64,000 bases of DNA from Butyricimonas muris (lineage in GTDB: Bacteria > Bacteroidota > Bacteroidia > Bacteroidales > Marinifilaceae): positions 248,001 through 312,000 of the forward strand of contig NZ_JBKEIT010000003.1 in assembly GCF_046365375.1 (NCBI RefSeq), read 5' to 3'. Shown here piece by piece: positions 8,771-17,966 of this stretch; positions within the stretch are counted from its first letter, which is position 1, and each line of letters starts with the position of its first letter. A program made the translations under genes and the position numbers. A model generated the notes under the pieces. It had not been told where the DNA came from. It worked only from the letters and a program-made list of their open reading frames with translations, and ran no database searches.

Positions 8771-8821
8771 AGCGATAGGTGGTAAAGCTTTGTGCGTCGA
8801 TGTTTTATTAAAATTCAAGCT

Positions 8822-11800
8822 ATGAATCTACATGACATTTTACATGTTGCCTTGTACGAGGCGAAGCAACAGCGTAGGCAATGGGAATTTCGTTTATTTG
8901 TTTTTATTGCGGTGATTGGTATAACGTTGTACCAGTTCTTTTTGCAAGGGCAGGGCTACTGCTCGAACTGGAAGATGGTGGCTTTGCCTTGTTCCGTACC
9001 GCTGGTGAATGCTTACTTGTATAGTGTTGTGCAATCGCTGTTCGTGATTCTGATGGTTACCGATTTTCCTCGCCGGGAAAAGTTGGGCGGGGCGCTTGAC
9101 CCTATTCATGCCCGCCCGATGGAGAACGGGGAATACACGTGGGGAAGGGTGTTGGGTAATATGATACTTTTCGGTGCGGTGAACCTGCTCGTGATGTTGT
9201 GCTGCGTCTTTTTCGTGAACTTGAATAGTATGGCGCCTCTCGGTATCCAATATTATATATTCTATTTCGTCACCTTGAACATCCCGTCGCTGGTCTTCGT
9301 GATGGGGTTGAGCTTGTGGTTGTCACGGGTGTTCAGGTGGCGTTACCTGACTATGGTGCTTTTGTTCTTGTGGTGTGTGGTATCTGTTATCTGGTTGCCT
9401 TATCGGTTGCACGGGATACTGGATTTCTTGGGTACGGGAGTACCTAACTTGTTCTCGGGCGTGACGGGACACGTGGGATTGTGGTATTACCTGTTGCATC
9501 GGCTGGGTTTCCTATTGCTGGGACTGGGACTTTTGGCTTATAGCGTGCGGGGCATGGAACGCCTGCCAAGTACCGTGAAGCAAGTGAGGCGTTACTCGCT
9601 CGGGGGCGTGACGCTTGTCGTGTCGGGGCTTCTTTGCGGGGGGGTGATGGCGGTAAGTTATATACCTGCCCGGAGTGCCCGTGAAAGTTACCGGGAGAGT
9701 TTCCGGAAACATTGGATCGGCATGCCTTGTCATGTCAGCAGCCACGATATTACGCTGAGGCAGAAAGGTGAGAATCTTGATGTGCGTAGTGATCTGGTGG
9801 TATGCAACCTGAATGGCAAGGAGGTGAAACAGCCGCTTCTCTTCCTGAACCCGGGATTGCGTGTGACTGCGTTGGAGGAAAACGGGCGGGCGTTGCCTTT
9901 CACTCGGGACGGGCAGGTACTTGTTATCGATCGTTCCTTGGCAAGTGGCGATACCTTGCGTTTGCGGGTGTCATATTCCGGTAGGATCGATGAACGATTT
10001 ACCGATTTGCATATACCGGATGATAGTTACGAGGATAGTTTCCGGTTTGACAATTTCTTTCCCACGGGACGGCGGAGCGCTTTCGTGTCGGATGATTATC
10101 TTCTGGTGACCTCCGCTTGCGGGTGGTATCCGACGGCATTGCCTCCCGTGAACCCGGTATACCCGGTATGCAGCGGCAAGGATATGACCCGTTTTCGCTT
10201 GACCGTGGCTCATCCCCGGCAGCGGGAGTTGTTTTCCCAGGGGATCGCTTCCACCGGGGCGGATTCTTCTTATTTCCGTCCTTCCCATGTCCTGTCCGGG
10301 ATTTCGCTTTGCGGGGGACAATTTGAAACGGTGGAATTGGATATTGACAGTATGAAATTTGTCGTGTCGTCTTTCGGGATTCCGGCTCCCTTGTCGGAGC
10401 ATTTCGAGGCTCTCGACTTGAATGGAATCAAAGGGTACTTTGAGTACTTTTTTAAACCCGTGATGAAATTCGTCGATTTGAGTTGGTACGAGAAGGAGCA
10501 ACCTTGTTATCGCTTGATAGAAACCCCACTTCCTTTTCGAACCGAGTTTAACGAGGGGCGATTGATTAGCGGGCAAATGGAGCCGGGTGTGGTATTTTTG
10601 CCGGAAAAGGAATTCGATATGAAACTTATGACGGTGTTGAATATGCCCATCGAGGAACCGGAACCGGATCTGGCATTTCTTGGTGAAGGTGTGGCGCTTC
10701 CTGAGCGAACGCCTTGGGCGGCTGGACACATGAGTATGTTATTCGGTAGTGCGGATAATCTATTTGACAATCATGAATGTAGCCATCCGATACTGCAGTT
10801 GGGTTTTGATCGGGAACGAACCGGGTTCAATCTTTGGAATATACATACGTTGTTCGCATCCCCTCGTTTGTCTGTTTATTCCGAGAAATATCCTTATGTT
10901 GGCGTGTTGATCGACAAGTTATATTCCGAGCGCAAATTTATACTCGGGCACGTGGGGATGTACGTTCCGCCGGAAGATGCCCGAAAAATCAATGCGTACG
11001 CACGGGAGCACAGTCTGGAAGAAGCCTTCCTCGAGCGGGGATTTCCGCGGGTATTGCTGGCTGGGATGATGCTGTCGAACGTTCGGGATCTCGTGAATTA
11101 TCTCGGGTTGGAGGTTTCCGTGGATTCCCTTTTCAGAGCTTTGGATGACATTTATCATACCCGTTCCGGGGTGATTCATTTTCACGAATTATCGCGGGTA
11201 TTGGGCGAGCGGGTTGGAGGTGATCTGGAACGGGTGTTCGAGAAATGGATCGGGGTTCGGCATGACCAATATTTTAAAGTAGCCGATATGAACAGTTATT
11301 TTTACCCGGATGATAAAGTGTATGGGCCGGGATGGATAGAGATTGAGGCGAAGGTCATGAATTGCGGAAAAGAAGGAGGCTTCGTGTACATGGATATGAG
11401 CGAGAGAGGGGAGAAAAAATATTATAGTTGTTACGTGGAGCCGGGAAAGGCGAAGGCTTTTTATATGGCACGGCGGGTGGAAAGGGCGTATGATTTGTAT
11501 GGGAATTTCAACTCGGGAATGTCAATCAATCGACCTGTCGACTTTGATTTCGTGCACGGGGAAAGAAGTAAACCCGCGGGGTTGGCGGAAACCCCGGGAA
11601 GATGGGTAGATACGGATATTGCGGCATTCCTGCCTGACCCGAATGTGACCGTGGTGGACGACACGGACGAGGGGTTCTCGTTTGACGACCGGGCTAACCA
11701 GACGATCTTGCAAAAATGGTTCGGGGTTAGCCGGGAAGAAGTTTTCGGTCTTGTCGGGCGGCAAGAACTGCGCTATTGGACTCCCGTGATCAGGAACAAT

Positions 11801-12184
11801 TACGAGGGGGATTCCCTTCGGCGGGCGTATTTCAAGAGCTTCGGCAAGGGCGATTGTTCTGCAACGTGGACTGCCCGCTTGAAAGAAAAAGGGAAATACC
11901 GGGTGATGGTTAAGACCAACTTGGAAAAAATAAGTTATGGAGAAATGGGCTTGGATTACTCCGATTTCACTTTAGCTTACACGATAAAACACGGGGATCA
12001 AGAGGAAAAGATCGACTTTAACATGGGTGAAGGGGTAGAAAACAGAACGATTGACGACTGGATGGTTCTCGGGGAATTCGATTTTCCGGCGGGGGAGGTC
12101 AGCGTGATTCTTTCGGATAAAGACGAGCGGGGACGAAAAGATATCGTGATTATGGCGGATGCCGTGAAGTGGGTGAGAATGTAG
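8822..12184 (+). CDS. ABC-2 permease fused to M1 peptidase-like domain
   Basis: Unusually long, about 1120 aa. Residues 1-290 hold about seven membrane spans of ABC-2 permease type, with FPRREKLGGALDPIHARPMENGEY between early spans. Residues ~310-850 resemble the N-terminal beta-sheet and gluzincin part of M1 aminopeptidases. A HECSH sequence at residues ~651-655 formally matches HExxH, but no Glu stands 18 residues after the last His, so peptidase activity is uncertain. The C-terminus adds a beta-sandwich. No ATPase gene is adjacent. The start at 8822 follows the promoter position. Family fusions of this type are known in Bacteroidota, but their substrate is not. Confidence 0.7.
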   Translation: MNLHDILHVALYEAKQQRRQWEFRLFVFIAVIGITLYQFFLQGQGYCSNWKMVALPCSVPLVNAYLYSVVQSLFVILMVTDFPRREKLGGALDPIHARPMENGEYTWGRVLGNMILFGAVNLLVMLCCVFFVNLNSMAPLGIQYYIFYFVTLNIPSLVFVMGLSLWLSRVFRWRYLTMVLLFLWCVVSVIWLPYRLHGILDFLGTGVPNLFSGVTGHVGLWYYLLHRLGFLLLGLGLLAYSVRGMERLPSTVKQVRRYSLGGVTLVVSGLLCGGVMAVSYIPARSARESYRESFRKHWIGMPCHVSSHDITLRQKGENLDVRSDLVVCNLNGKEVKQPLLFLNPGLRVTALEENGRALPFTRDGQVLVIDRSLASGDTLRLRVSYSGRIDERFTDLHIPDDSYEDSFRFDNFFPTGRRSAFVSDDYLLVTSACGWYPTALPPVNPVYPVCSGKDMTRFRLTVAHPRQRELFSQGIASTGADSSYFRPSHVLSGISLCGGQFETVELDIDSMKFVVSSFGIPAPLSEHFEALDLNGIKGYFEYFFKPVMKFVDLSWYEKEQPCYRLIETPLPFRTEFNEGRLISGQMEPGVVFLPEKEFDMKLMTVLNMPIEEPEPDLAFLGEGVALPERTPWAAGHMSMLFGSADNLFDNHECSHPILQLGFDRERTGFNLWNIHTLFASPRLSVYSEKYPYVGVLIDKLYSERKFILGHVGMYVPPEDARKINAYAREHSLEEAFLERGFPRVLLAGMMLSNVRDLVNYLGLEVSVDSLFRALDDIYHTRSGVIHFHELSRVLGERVGGDLERVFEKWIGVRHDQYFKVADMNSYFYPDDKVYGPGWIEIEAKVMNCGKEGGFVYMDMSERGEKKYYSCYVEPGKAKAFYMARRVERAYDLYGNFNSGMSINRPVDFDFVHGERSKPAGLAETPGRWVDTDIAAFLPDPNVTVVDDTDEGFSFDDRANQTILQKWFGVSREEVFGLVGRQELRYWTPVIRNNYEGDSLRRAYFKSFGKGDCSATWTARLKEKGKYRVMVKTNLEKISYGEMGLDYSDFTLAYTIKHGDQEEKIDFNMGEGVENRTIDDWMVLGEFDFPAGEVSVILSDKDERGRKDIVIMADAVKWVRM

Positions 12185-12223
12185 GAAGTTTGTAAAGTAT
12201 ATGAAGTCTATAAGGTCAATAGA

Positions 12224-12285
12224 CCTGCGGTGCTTTGTCCACGGCTGCTCGGGTTGCCGTTAAACTCTGTCCAAAGGACACCCGT
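12224..12285 (-). repeat. 62-bp structured intergenic repeat, copy 1
   Basis: Read on the - strand it aligns without gaps to 20106-20167 (44 of 62 bases equal). Both copies can form a TGTCC..GGACA hairpin and an ACGG..CCGT hairpin, with one compensatory pair change (C-G here, T-A in copy 2). Confidence 0.6.
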
Positions 12286-12300
12286 GTTTTATGGACTAAT

Positions 12301-12322
12301 AAAAGGGACGAAAGTCCCTTTT
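12301..12322. terminator. Bidirectional terminator
   Basis: AAAAGGGAC/GTCCCTTTT stem with a GAAA loop between two convergent genes. A T-run follows on each strand, so it can serve both. Confidence 0.85.
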
Positions 12323-12323
12323 A

Positions 12324-13169
12324 TTAATTTTTCGGTGTCGTGGATATTACTTCCAGACTATTGGCGTTTATCGTGACATAAACTTCTTTGTTGCCTTGTT
12401 CTACCTCGAAGATGTAGACATTCGTTCCGTCGGCTCTTTCTTCATAATCGATGTCGTCGATGCGATAATTGGCGTATGCCGAGGTTTTCAGAACGTTCAT
12501 CACGTTGGTGGGGACTTCACTTTGGCGAACTTCCCATGTCGTGACCACCCACTCGTTCTTGTGGTTGAATACCACGTCTTTTTTGAGACGGTTGTCGATG
12601 ATTTCTATTTTCAACAGTCCTTTTTCCTGATCAATTTCCACGATGTTTGCTTGCGGGTATTTTTGTTTGATGAATTGCAGGACGGTTTGGGGCATCGTTT
12701 CCGGGAAATAGCCTTTGTTTTCTTTGTCCATTACCGTTTTCACGAGAGTACCGTTTTCAAGGTAATGTAGGTCTACTTCCTGTTCGCCGAGTTCCACCTC
12801 GATGATGTAAAGGGTTTCCATACCGTCTCTCTCGAGTTTATCCACGTCTTCCACTTTCCATTTGGCATATTCCCCGGTTTCAAAACTGTTACGGATAACG
12901 GCGGGCAGAGAGCGGAAGGATACGTCGCTTTCCGTCATCACCCATTTGCCGTTGTTGTCGAACCAAGCTTCTGCTTCCGTGAATCCGATGCGGAATTCGG
13001 CGACTTGATACGTGTTCTTCACTTCCCATTCCACTTGTTTGGCTTTCGGGTACTTGGCCTTAAATGCGTTCACGATGTTCTTGGCGGGGACGTAGCCGTC
13101 GCTTTTGCAACTGCTGAAAGCGAACATGGAGGAGAGCATGATTATTGCAGCGATAAATGTTGTTTTCAT
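12324..13169 (-). CDS. PepSY-like lipoprotein A
   Basis: 281 aa, lipoprotein signal with FSSCKSDG (Cys near 21). It contains two tandem PepSY-like (DUF2874) units, at about 30-150 and 160-280. Each starts from a helix of the type IVNAFKAKYPKAKQVEW and has an acidic strand such as AEAWFDNNGKWV or DVVFNHKNEWVV. Such proteins fold like BLIP/PepSY domains and are periplasmic; a ligand-binding or sensory role is inferred. It is a close paralogue of the next gene upstream (13225-14070) and lies downstream of a two-component system on the same strand. Confidence 0.85.
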   Translation of the reverse strand: MKTTFIAAIIMLSSMFAFSSCKSDGYVPAKNIVNAFKAKYPKAKQVEWEVKNTYQVAEFRIGFTEAEAWFDNNGKWVMTESDVSFRSLPAVIRNSFETGEYAKWKVEDVDKLERDGMETLYIIEVELGEQEVDLHYLENGTLVKTVMDKENKGYFPETMPQTVLQFIKQKYPQANIVEIDQEKGLLKIEIIDNRLKKDVVFNHKNEWVVTTWEVRQSEVPTNVMNVLKTSAYANYRIDDIDYEERADGTNVYIFEVEQGNKEVYVTINANSLEVISTTPKN

Positions 13170-13224
13170 AATTTCATGTTAGTTTTTGTTTTACAATATA
13201 GCTTTTCACTCCTTTTACGTGTGA

Positions 13225-14070
13225 TTACTTCACGATGTTTCCTTCCATGTCCACGGTTACGTAAATATCTCGGTCATTTTCTTTCTCCAATTCGAATACA
13301 TACACATCGCCATTAGGTCTTTCCTCGTATTCGATGTCGTCGATTTTGTAGCCTTTATGATTTTGACTAATAGCGTTATTAATAGTGGTCATCACTTCTG
13401 TTGGAACTTCCGACTGTCTTACGTCCCATGAGGTGTACAACCATTCGTTTTGGGCGTTGAAGTGTACTTCTTTGGACTTACCCTCGTGGCGGATATCAAT
13501 TTCAGTGATACCTTTCTCAACGTCTATATCCAATATCACGGCTCCCGAATAGCGGTTGTCGATAGCTGTCTTTAACGCTTCGGGGACAGTTGTCGGGTGG
13601 TGTTCATTATTGTTGTCCGTGTCTTCCACGGCCTTGAGGAGCGTGCCGTCTGCCGCGTAGTGCAGGTCAAATTCCTGTTTCCCTTGTTCTACCTCGATCA
13701 CGTACACGGGTTCCATCTCCACTCGTTCGAGCATATCCACGTCGTCAATTTTCCAATCCTTGTACTCGCTTGCTTGAAATGCTGACTGTACTTCTGCCGG
13801 GAGATCGGTGTAGCGGATGTCGCTTTCGGTCATTACCCATTCTCCTTGCGCGTTGATCCAAGCCTCTCTTTCGATACCCTCGAGATAGAAGTCTGCCACG
13901 TAATGGTCATATTTCTTTTCCCACTCCACGCGTTGGGCGTTCGGGTACTTGGTGATAAATGCTTCCTGTATCTTCCCGTCTGGGGTGTAGTTGTCGTCGT
14001 TATCATCACAGCTCGTGAAAGCGAAACCTGATAATAAAAGTGCGGTAAAAAGAAAATTCTTTGTTCTCAT
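13225..14070 (-). CDS. PepSY-like lipoprotein B
   Basis: 281 aa, exactly as long as its neighbour A. The lipobox is FTSCDDND. It has the same two PepSY-like units and the same signature strings (WVMTESDI, YEERPNGDVYVFELE, VRQSEVPTEVM), so the pair arose by tandem duplication and has diverged. A cluster of Asp/Asn directly after the lipidation site (DDNDDNY) suits export past the outer membrane in Bacteroidota. It lies between gene A and the sensor kinase, 102 nt downstream of the kinase stop. Confidence 0.85.
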   Translation of the reverse strand: MRTKNFLFTALLLSGFAFTSCDDNDDNYTPDGKIQEAFITKYPNAQRVEWEKKYDHYVADFYLEGIEREAWINAQGEWVMTESDIRYTDLPAEVQSAFQASEYKDWKIDDVDMLERVEMEPVYVIEVEQGKQEFDLHYAADGTLLKAVEDTDNNNEHHPTTVPEALKTAIDNRYSGAVILDIDVEKGITEIDIRHEGKSKEVHFNAQNEWLYTSWDVRQSEVPTEVMTTINNAISQNHKGYKIDDIEYEERPNGDVYVFELEKENDRDIYVTVDMEGNIVK

Positions 14071-14172
14071 AGCTTTTTATTTTTAATGTTCATGTATTAA
14101 TTCAATTTCTGAGAACAAAGTAAAGGGGCAATTTGGGAAAGATTTGGGAAAAAAGAGAGGAATTGAAAAATT

Positions 14173-15441
14173 TTAGATTTTTACCGTGAAATGATGCATC
14201 CCGTCGTACGAGTAGGTGATACGGATACCATAAAGATTCGCGATGCTTTGCACGATGGCAAGTCCCAGCCCTGTGGAGTCCGGTTTCTTGTTGTCGGCTT
14301 GATAGAAGCGGGTGAAAAGGCGGGAATTATCCAAAGGTTTTCCTTCGCCACTGTTGGAAATGGTGATTTGATAAGGAAGTATGCTGACCATAATTTCGCC
14401 GTTTACCGGAGTGTGTATCATGGCATTTTTGAGCAGGTTTGTCACGAGGGTATTGGCTAAAGATTCGTTCGCGCGAATCTTGCAGATGCCCGTTTCCTCG
14501 AGGTGTACCCGGAGTTTCTTGTGTTCGTATATTTCTTGAAAATCCTCGATAAGTTCCCGAATGATCGGGTTGAGTTCTACCTCTTTCTCGTTGTGGAATT
14601 GCCCGTTTTCAATGCGGGAAAGGAACAACAGGGATTTGTTGAGTTTAATGATGCGTTCCACGTTGCGGTGAATATCGGCAATTTCTTGCAATTGTTCCTC
14701 GGTACAGTCCGGTCTTTCGGCGAAGAGTTCGAGTTTGTTGCGGCATATTGCCAACGGGGTTTGCAACTCGTGGGAGGCGTTCCCGATGAATTGCTTCTGT
14801 TGGGAATACATTTCTTCGCTCCGTAGAGTCATTTTGCGTATCGTGTCGTTTAACTGTTTGAATTCTTTGATTTTCGTGGGATTGTCCAACGGGGGATTCT
14901 TTTCCCCGAGAGTAAATGTATTGAGCCAGCGAAGCAGCTTGTAGAAAGGCGACAGGCTCCGGCGAAACACGAGCTCGGATACGAGTATAATACACACGAG
15001 AAGGGTGAAATAGAGAATGATAATCCATTGCAGGATGGCCTCGATCATGTCGTCCTGTTCCAGCGTGGAGATCATGACAGTCAACTCGTAGAATCTCTTG
15101 TCCTGTCCCCGGAATGCGGTTTTTAGTACCCGCACGGGGTCGAATTCCAGTTCTGTCTCGTAGAAGCGGGTGGAGTCGAAATAGCGTTCCCGGTAATGGA
15201 TGGCTTCTTCCTCGGGTATTTCCTTGAGCATGTATTGGCTCATCAGATCGTTATGATTGTCAATGGCGGATGTATCCGTGAGTACCTGACGGATGATAAG
15301 GTTTTTATAGTTTTCAAGACTATCGTCCGTTTCATCAAGAATCTCATCGAGTATGTTAAAATAGAAAAGACAAGCCCATGTCGTGAGGATGATGATCAAC
15401 ACGACAGAGAGTTTGCTTATGGTATAGTGGATGAGTTTCAT
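14173..15441 (-). CDS. Sensor histidine kinase
   Basis: 422 aa. Two membrane spans (about 8-30 and 140-165) bracket a ~105-residue periplasmic sensor region. The cytoplasmic half has the H-box ASHELQTPLAI, N-box LLKNAMIHTP, a G1-like SNSGEGKPLDN and G2 STGLGLAIVQ. It overlaps the response-regulator stop by 4 nt, so both are made from one message. The two PepSY-like lipoproteins downstream may report to, or be controlled by, this kinase. Confidence 0.95.
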   Translation of the reverse strand: MKLIHYTISKLSVVLIIILTTWACLFYFNILDEILDETDDSLENYKNLIIRQVLTDTSAIDNHNDLMSQYMLKEIPEEEAIHYRERYFDSTRFYETELEFDPVRVLKTAFRGQDKRFYELTVMISTLEQDDMIEAILQWIIILYFTLLVCIILVSELVFRRSLSPFYKLLRWLNTFTLGEKNPPLDNPTKIKEFKQLNDTIRKMTLRSEEMYSQQKQFIGNASHELQTPLAICRNKLELFAERPDCTEEQLQEIADIHRNVERIIKLNKSLLFLSRIENGQFHNEKEVELNPIIRELIEDFQEIYEHKKLRVHLEETGICKIRANESLANTLVTNLLKNAMIHTPVNGEIMVSILPYQITISNSGEGKPLDNSRLFTRFYQADNKKPDSTGLGLAIVQSIANLYGIRITYSYDGMHHFTVKI

Positions 15442-16124
15442 GCTTCCGGGGTGGTTATCAGTTTATAGCCGAAGCCGTAAACGGCTTTGATTTCCGGAAT
15501 AGCTTCGGCTTGTTTCATTTTCTTGCGTAGATTTTTTACTTGGGAGTAAATAAAATCCAGACTGTCTGCCTGATCGATGTTGTCGCCCCAAACGGATTCC
15601 GCGAGAGTGGTTTTATTGATCAGGCGGTCGGGATTAGCGACAAAATAATACAAAAGGTCAAATTCTTTACGGTTCAATTTCAGTTCATTACCATCAATAA
15701 AGACGGTGTGATTGTCGGGGTAGACAATTAGATTGCCGATCTCTATTTTGATATCCCCGTCGTTTTGTTTTCTCCGGATGACGGACTTTACTCTGGCGTG
15801 GAGTTCTGCCAGATGGAAAGGTTTTGCCAGATAATCGTCTGCGCCGAGGTCTAGCCCTGTCACCTTATCTTCAATGGAGTCTTTCGCGGAAACAATGATA
15901 ACGCTTTCGCGTTTGCGTAGTTTTTTCAGTTCCTCGAGGATCGACAGTCCGTTGCCACCGGGAAGCATGATGTCCAGCAGGATGCAATCATAGTCGTAAT
16001 CATTGATTTTCTGCAATGCCGTGGCGTAGTCCGTGGCGGTTTCCACGATAAAACGTTCTTTTTCGAGCGATTGTGTCATCACTTCCCGTAATCCTTTTTC
16101 ATCTTCGACAATCAGTATCTTCAT
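15438..16124 (-). CDS. OmpR-family response regulator
   Basis: 228 aa: receiver domain 1-115 with the phospho-acceptor in CILLDIMLPGGNG, the Lys in YLAKPFHLAEL, then a winged-helix DNA-binding domain (LNRKEFDLLYYF, SVWGDNIDQAD, YGFGYKL). It is the first gene of the regulator-kinase operon and probably also drives the PepSY-like genes. A -7 box lies at 16147-16154. Confidence 0.96.
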   Translation of the reverse strand: MKILIVEDEKGLREVMTQSLEKERFIVETATDYATALQKINDYDYDCILLDIMLPGGNGLSILEELKKLRKRESVIIVSAKDSIEDKVTGLDLGADDYLAKPFHLAELHARVKSVIRRKQNDGDIKIEIGNLIVYPDNHTVFIDGNELKLNRKEFDLLYYFVANPDRLINKTTLAESVWGDNIDQADSLDFIYSQVKNLRKKMKQAEAIPEIKAVYGFGYKLITTPEA

Positions 16125-16146
16125 GGCTTTCCGGTTTTAGTCTACA

Positions 16147-16154
16147 CAAAAATA
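16147..16154 (-). promoter_or_regulatory. -7 box of response regulator operon
   Basis: TATTTTTG on the - strand, a TAnnTTTG match 23 nt before the ATG at 16124. No clear -33 element. Confidence 0.45.
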
Positions 16155-16261
16155 GAAAAATATTCTGGAAAGAATTAGGAATAAAGCGGTAGAACAAACG
16201 CATTTTCACGCGTTTACTCTGTGTGATGGCTTTGTCGTGTGGTTATTTATCTATTATTTGT

Positions 16262-16269
16262 TATATTTG
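16262..16269 (+). promoter_or_regulatory. -7 box of GH27 gene
   Basis: TATATTTG, 24 nt before the ATG at 16294. The -33 region is not clear. Confidence 0.5.
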
Positions 16270-16293
16270 TGCATGATTGTTAAAATATAGTAT

Positions 16294-17766
16294 ATGAAAA
16301 ATGTATTGTGGTTTGTTTTGATATTTGCCCTGTTCGGGTGTACGGGGAAGAGAGGGAAGTTCGAGGGCGTCTTCGAGGGGGAGCCTCGTGTGAATCCGCC
16401 TTACGTGGTGGGGAATTATCCCGGTACGGAGTTTATTTTCGCTATTCCGACTTCGGGTGAGCGTCCCATGACTTGGACGGCGGAAGGGTTACCGGGGGGA
16501 TTGACCTTGAATGGCGAGACTGGAATTATACGGGGTATCGTGGAGAATGCCGGGGAGTATAAGGTGAAGATTACGGCTACTAATAAGCTGGGAAGCAGGG
16601 TGAGCGAGTTGAAAATACAGATTGGCAAGGAGTTGGCGCTGACGCCGGTGATGGGGTGGAATAGTTGGAATACTTTCGGACAAGATTTGACGGAAGCCTT
16701 GGTTATCGAAACGGCAGAGGCGATGATCGCGAACGGAATGCGTGATTTAGGATATAATTACATTAATATTGACGATTTGTGGCAGTTGAAAGAGAGAGGG
16801 GCGGACGGGCATATTGTCATTGACTCGACGAAGTTTCCAAGAGGAATAAAATATGTTGCCGATTACCTGCACGAGAGAGGATTCCGTTTAGGTATCTATT
16901 CGGACGCCTCGAAATATACTTGTGCGGGCGTGTGCGGAAGTTACGGCTTCGAGGAAATAGATGCCCGTGATTTCGCCGAGTGGGGAGTGGATTTGTTGAA
17001 ATATGATTATTGTGGTGCTCCGGCATCACGGGATACGGCGATTGCACGTTACCGGAAGATGGGGGAGGCTCTGCGGTCTACCGATCGTTCGATTATTTAC
17101 AGTGTTTGCGAGTGGGGACGTCGTGAACCGTGGGAGTGGGCGAGAGAAGTCGGCGGGCATTATTGGCGTACAACGGAGGATATTCGTGACGCTTGGGATT
17201 TGAGAGACTCGGGAACAGGATTATACGGCATACTGGATATTATTGACAAGAACGCTAAATTGGCCGATTACGCTTTCCCGGGGGCATGGAATGACCCAGA
17301 TATGTTGGTTGTCGGAATTTGCGGGAAGAGTTCGAGTATTAACTCCGGCGACGTGCAATATGGTTGTAATTTAAAAGAGTATCGTACACACATGAGTATG
17401 TGGTGTATGATGGCCGCTCCCCTGTTATGCGGGAACGATGTTCGGAATATGCCCGACTCTGTTTTAAGAATATTGACAAATCCGGAGATTATCGCGATTA
17501 ATCAAGATGTGCTAGGACTGCAAGGGAGAATGATGAAGAAAGAGGGAAATTGCGAGATATGGATGAAACCGCTGGATGGCGGGCGTGTCGCTTTAGCCGT
17601 GATGAATCGGGGGGATGAACCGGAAGAGGTCGTGGTACCATTGGATTTATTGGGATTCGGGAAAGCGTTCGTGCGAGATGTCTGGTTACATCAGAACGTG
17701 GGAGAATTTGAGCAATTGAAACTCAATTTAGAACCGCACGTGACAGCCGTATTTAAGCTGGAATAG
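16294..17766 (+). CDS. GH27 alpha-galactosidase, lipoprotein
   Basis: 490 aa. Lipobox LFGC (Cys16), then a ~75-residue Ig-like/putative-Ig domain (PPYVVGNYPGTEF... to the KIQIGKEL linker), then a GH27 TIM barrel from ALTPVMGWNSWN. The nucleophile is Asp238 in LLKYDYC; the acid/base is probably Asp296 in WRTTEDIRDAW by alignment to human alpha-galactosidase A. A C-terminal beta domain follows. It would release terminal alpha-galactose from oligosaccharides at the cell surface or in the periplasm. No SusC/D genes are adjacent, so it is not in a typical polysaccharide-utilisation locus here. Confidence 0.93.
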   Translation: MKNVLWFVLIFALFGCTGKRGKFEGVFEGEPRVNPPYVVGNYPGTEFIFAIPTSGERPMTWTAEGLPGGLTLNGETGIIRGIVENAGEYKVKITATNKLGSRVSELKIQIGKELALTPVMGWNSWNTFGQDLTEALVIETAEAMIANGMRDLGYNYINIDDLWQLKERGADGHIVIDSTKFPRGIKYVADYLHERGFRLGIYSDASKYTCAGVCGSYGFEEIDARDFAEWGVDLLKYDYCGAPASRDTAIARYRKMGEALRSTDRSIIYSVCEWGRREPWEWAREVGGHYWRTTEDIRDAWDLRDSGTGLYGILDIIDKNAKLADYAFPGAWNDPDMLVVGICGKSSSINSGDVQYGCNLKEYRTHMSMWCMMAAPLLCGNDVRNMPDSVLRILTNPEIIAINQDVLGLQGRMMKKEGNCEIWMKPLDGGRVALAVMNRGDEPEEVVVPLDLLGFGKAFVRDVWLHQNVGEFEQLKLNLEPHVTAVFKLE

Positions 17767-17770
17767 AAAT

Positions 17771-17794
17771 GAGGGCGTGTTTCGACACGCCCTC
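17771..17794 (+). terminator. Hairpin after GH27 gene
   Basis: Perfect 10-bp GC-rich stem (GAGGGCGTGT/ACACGCCCTC) with a TTCG tetraloop, 5 nt after the stop. There is no T-run, so it may act as a processing or stability hairpin. Confidence 0.6.
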
Positions 17795-17940
17795 TCGTCC
17801 ATAAGGTCTAAAGTCCATAATGTCGTAAGGTCAAATGTATCGTGAGATTTGATTTATAATGATGTATATCATCGTGTTATTGAATCGTGGACTTTATAGA
17901 CTTTAGGAGCCTCCGGCTCGACTTTATGGACATTATAGAC

Positions 17941-17964
17941 TGGAGGTGTGTTTTGACACCTCCA
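17941..17964 (-). terminator. Hairpin after S9 peptidase gene
   Basis: 9-bp stem TGGAGGTGT/ACACCTCCA directly after the stop of the S9 gene on the - strand. No T-run follows. It faces a similar hairpin belonging to the convergent GH27 gene. Confidence 0.55.
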
Positions 17965-17966
17965 TA

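Noticed and set aside
10772..10786. Confident zinc metallopeptidase call from HECSH
   Set aside because: The canonical Glu 18 residues downstream is missing, so activity cannot be claimed.
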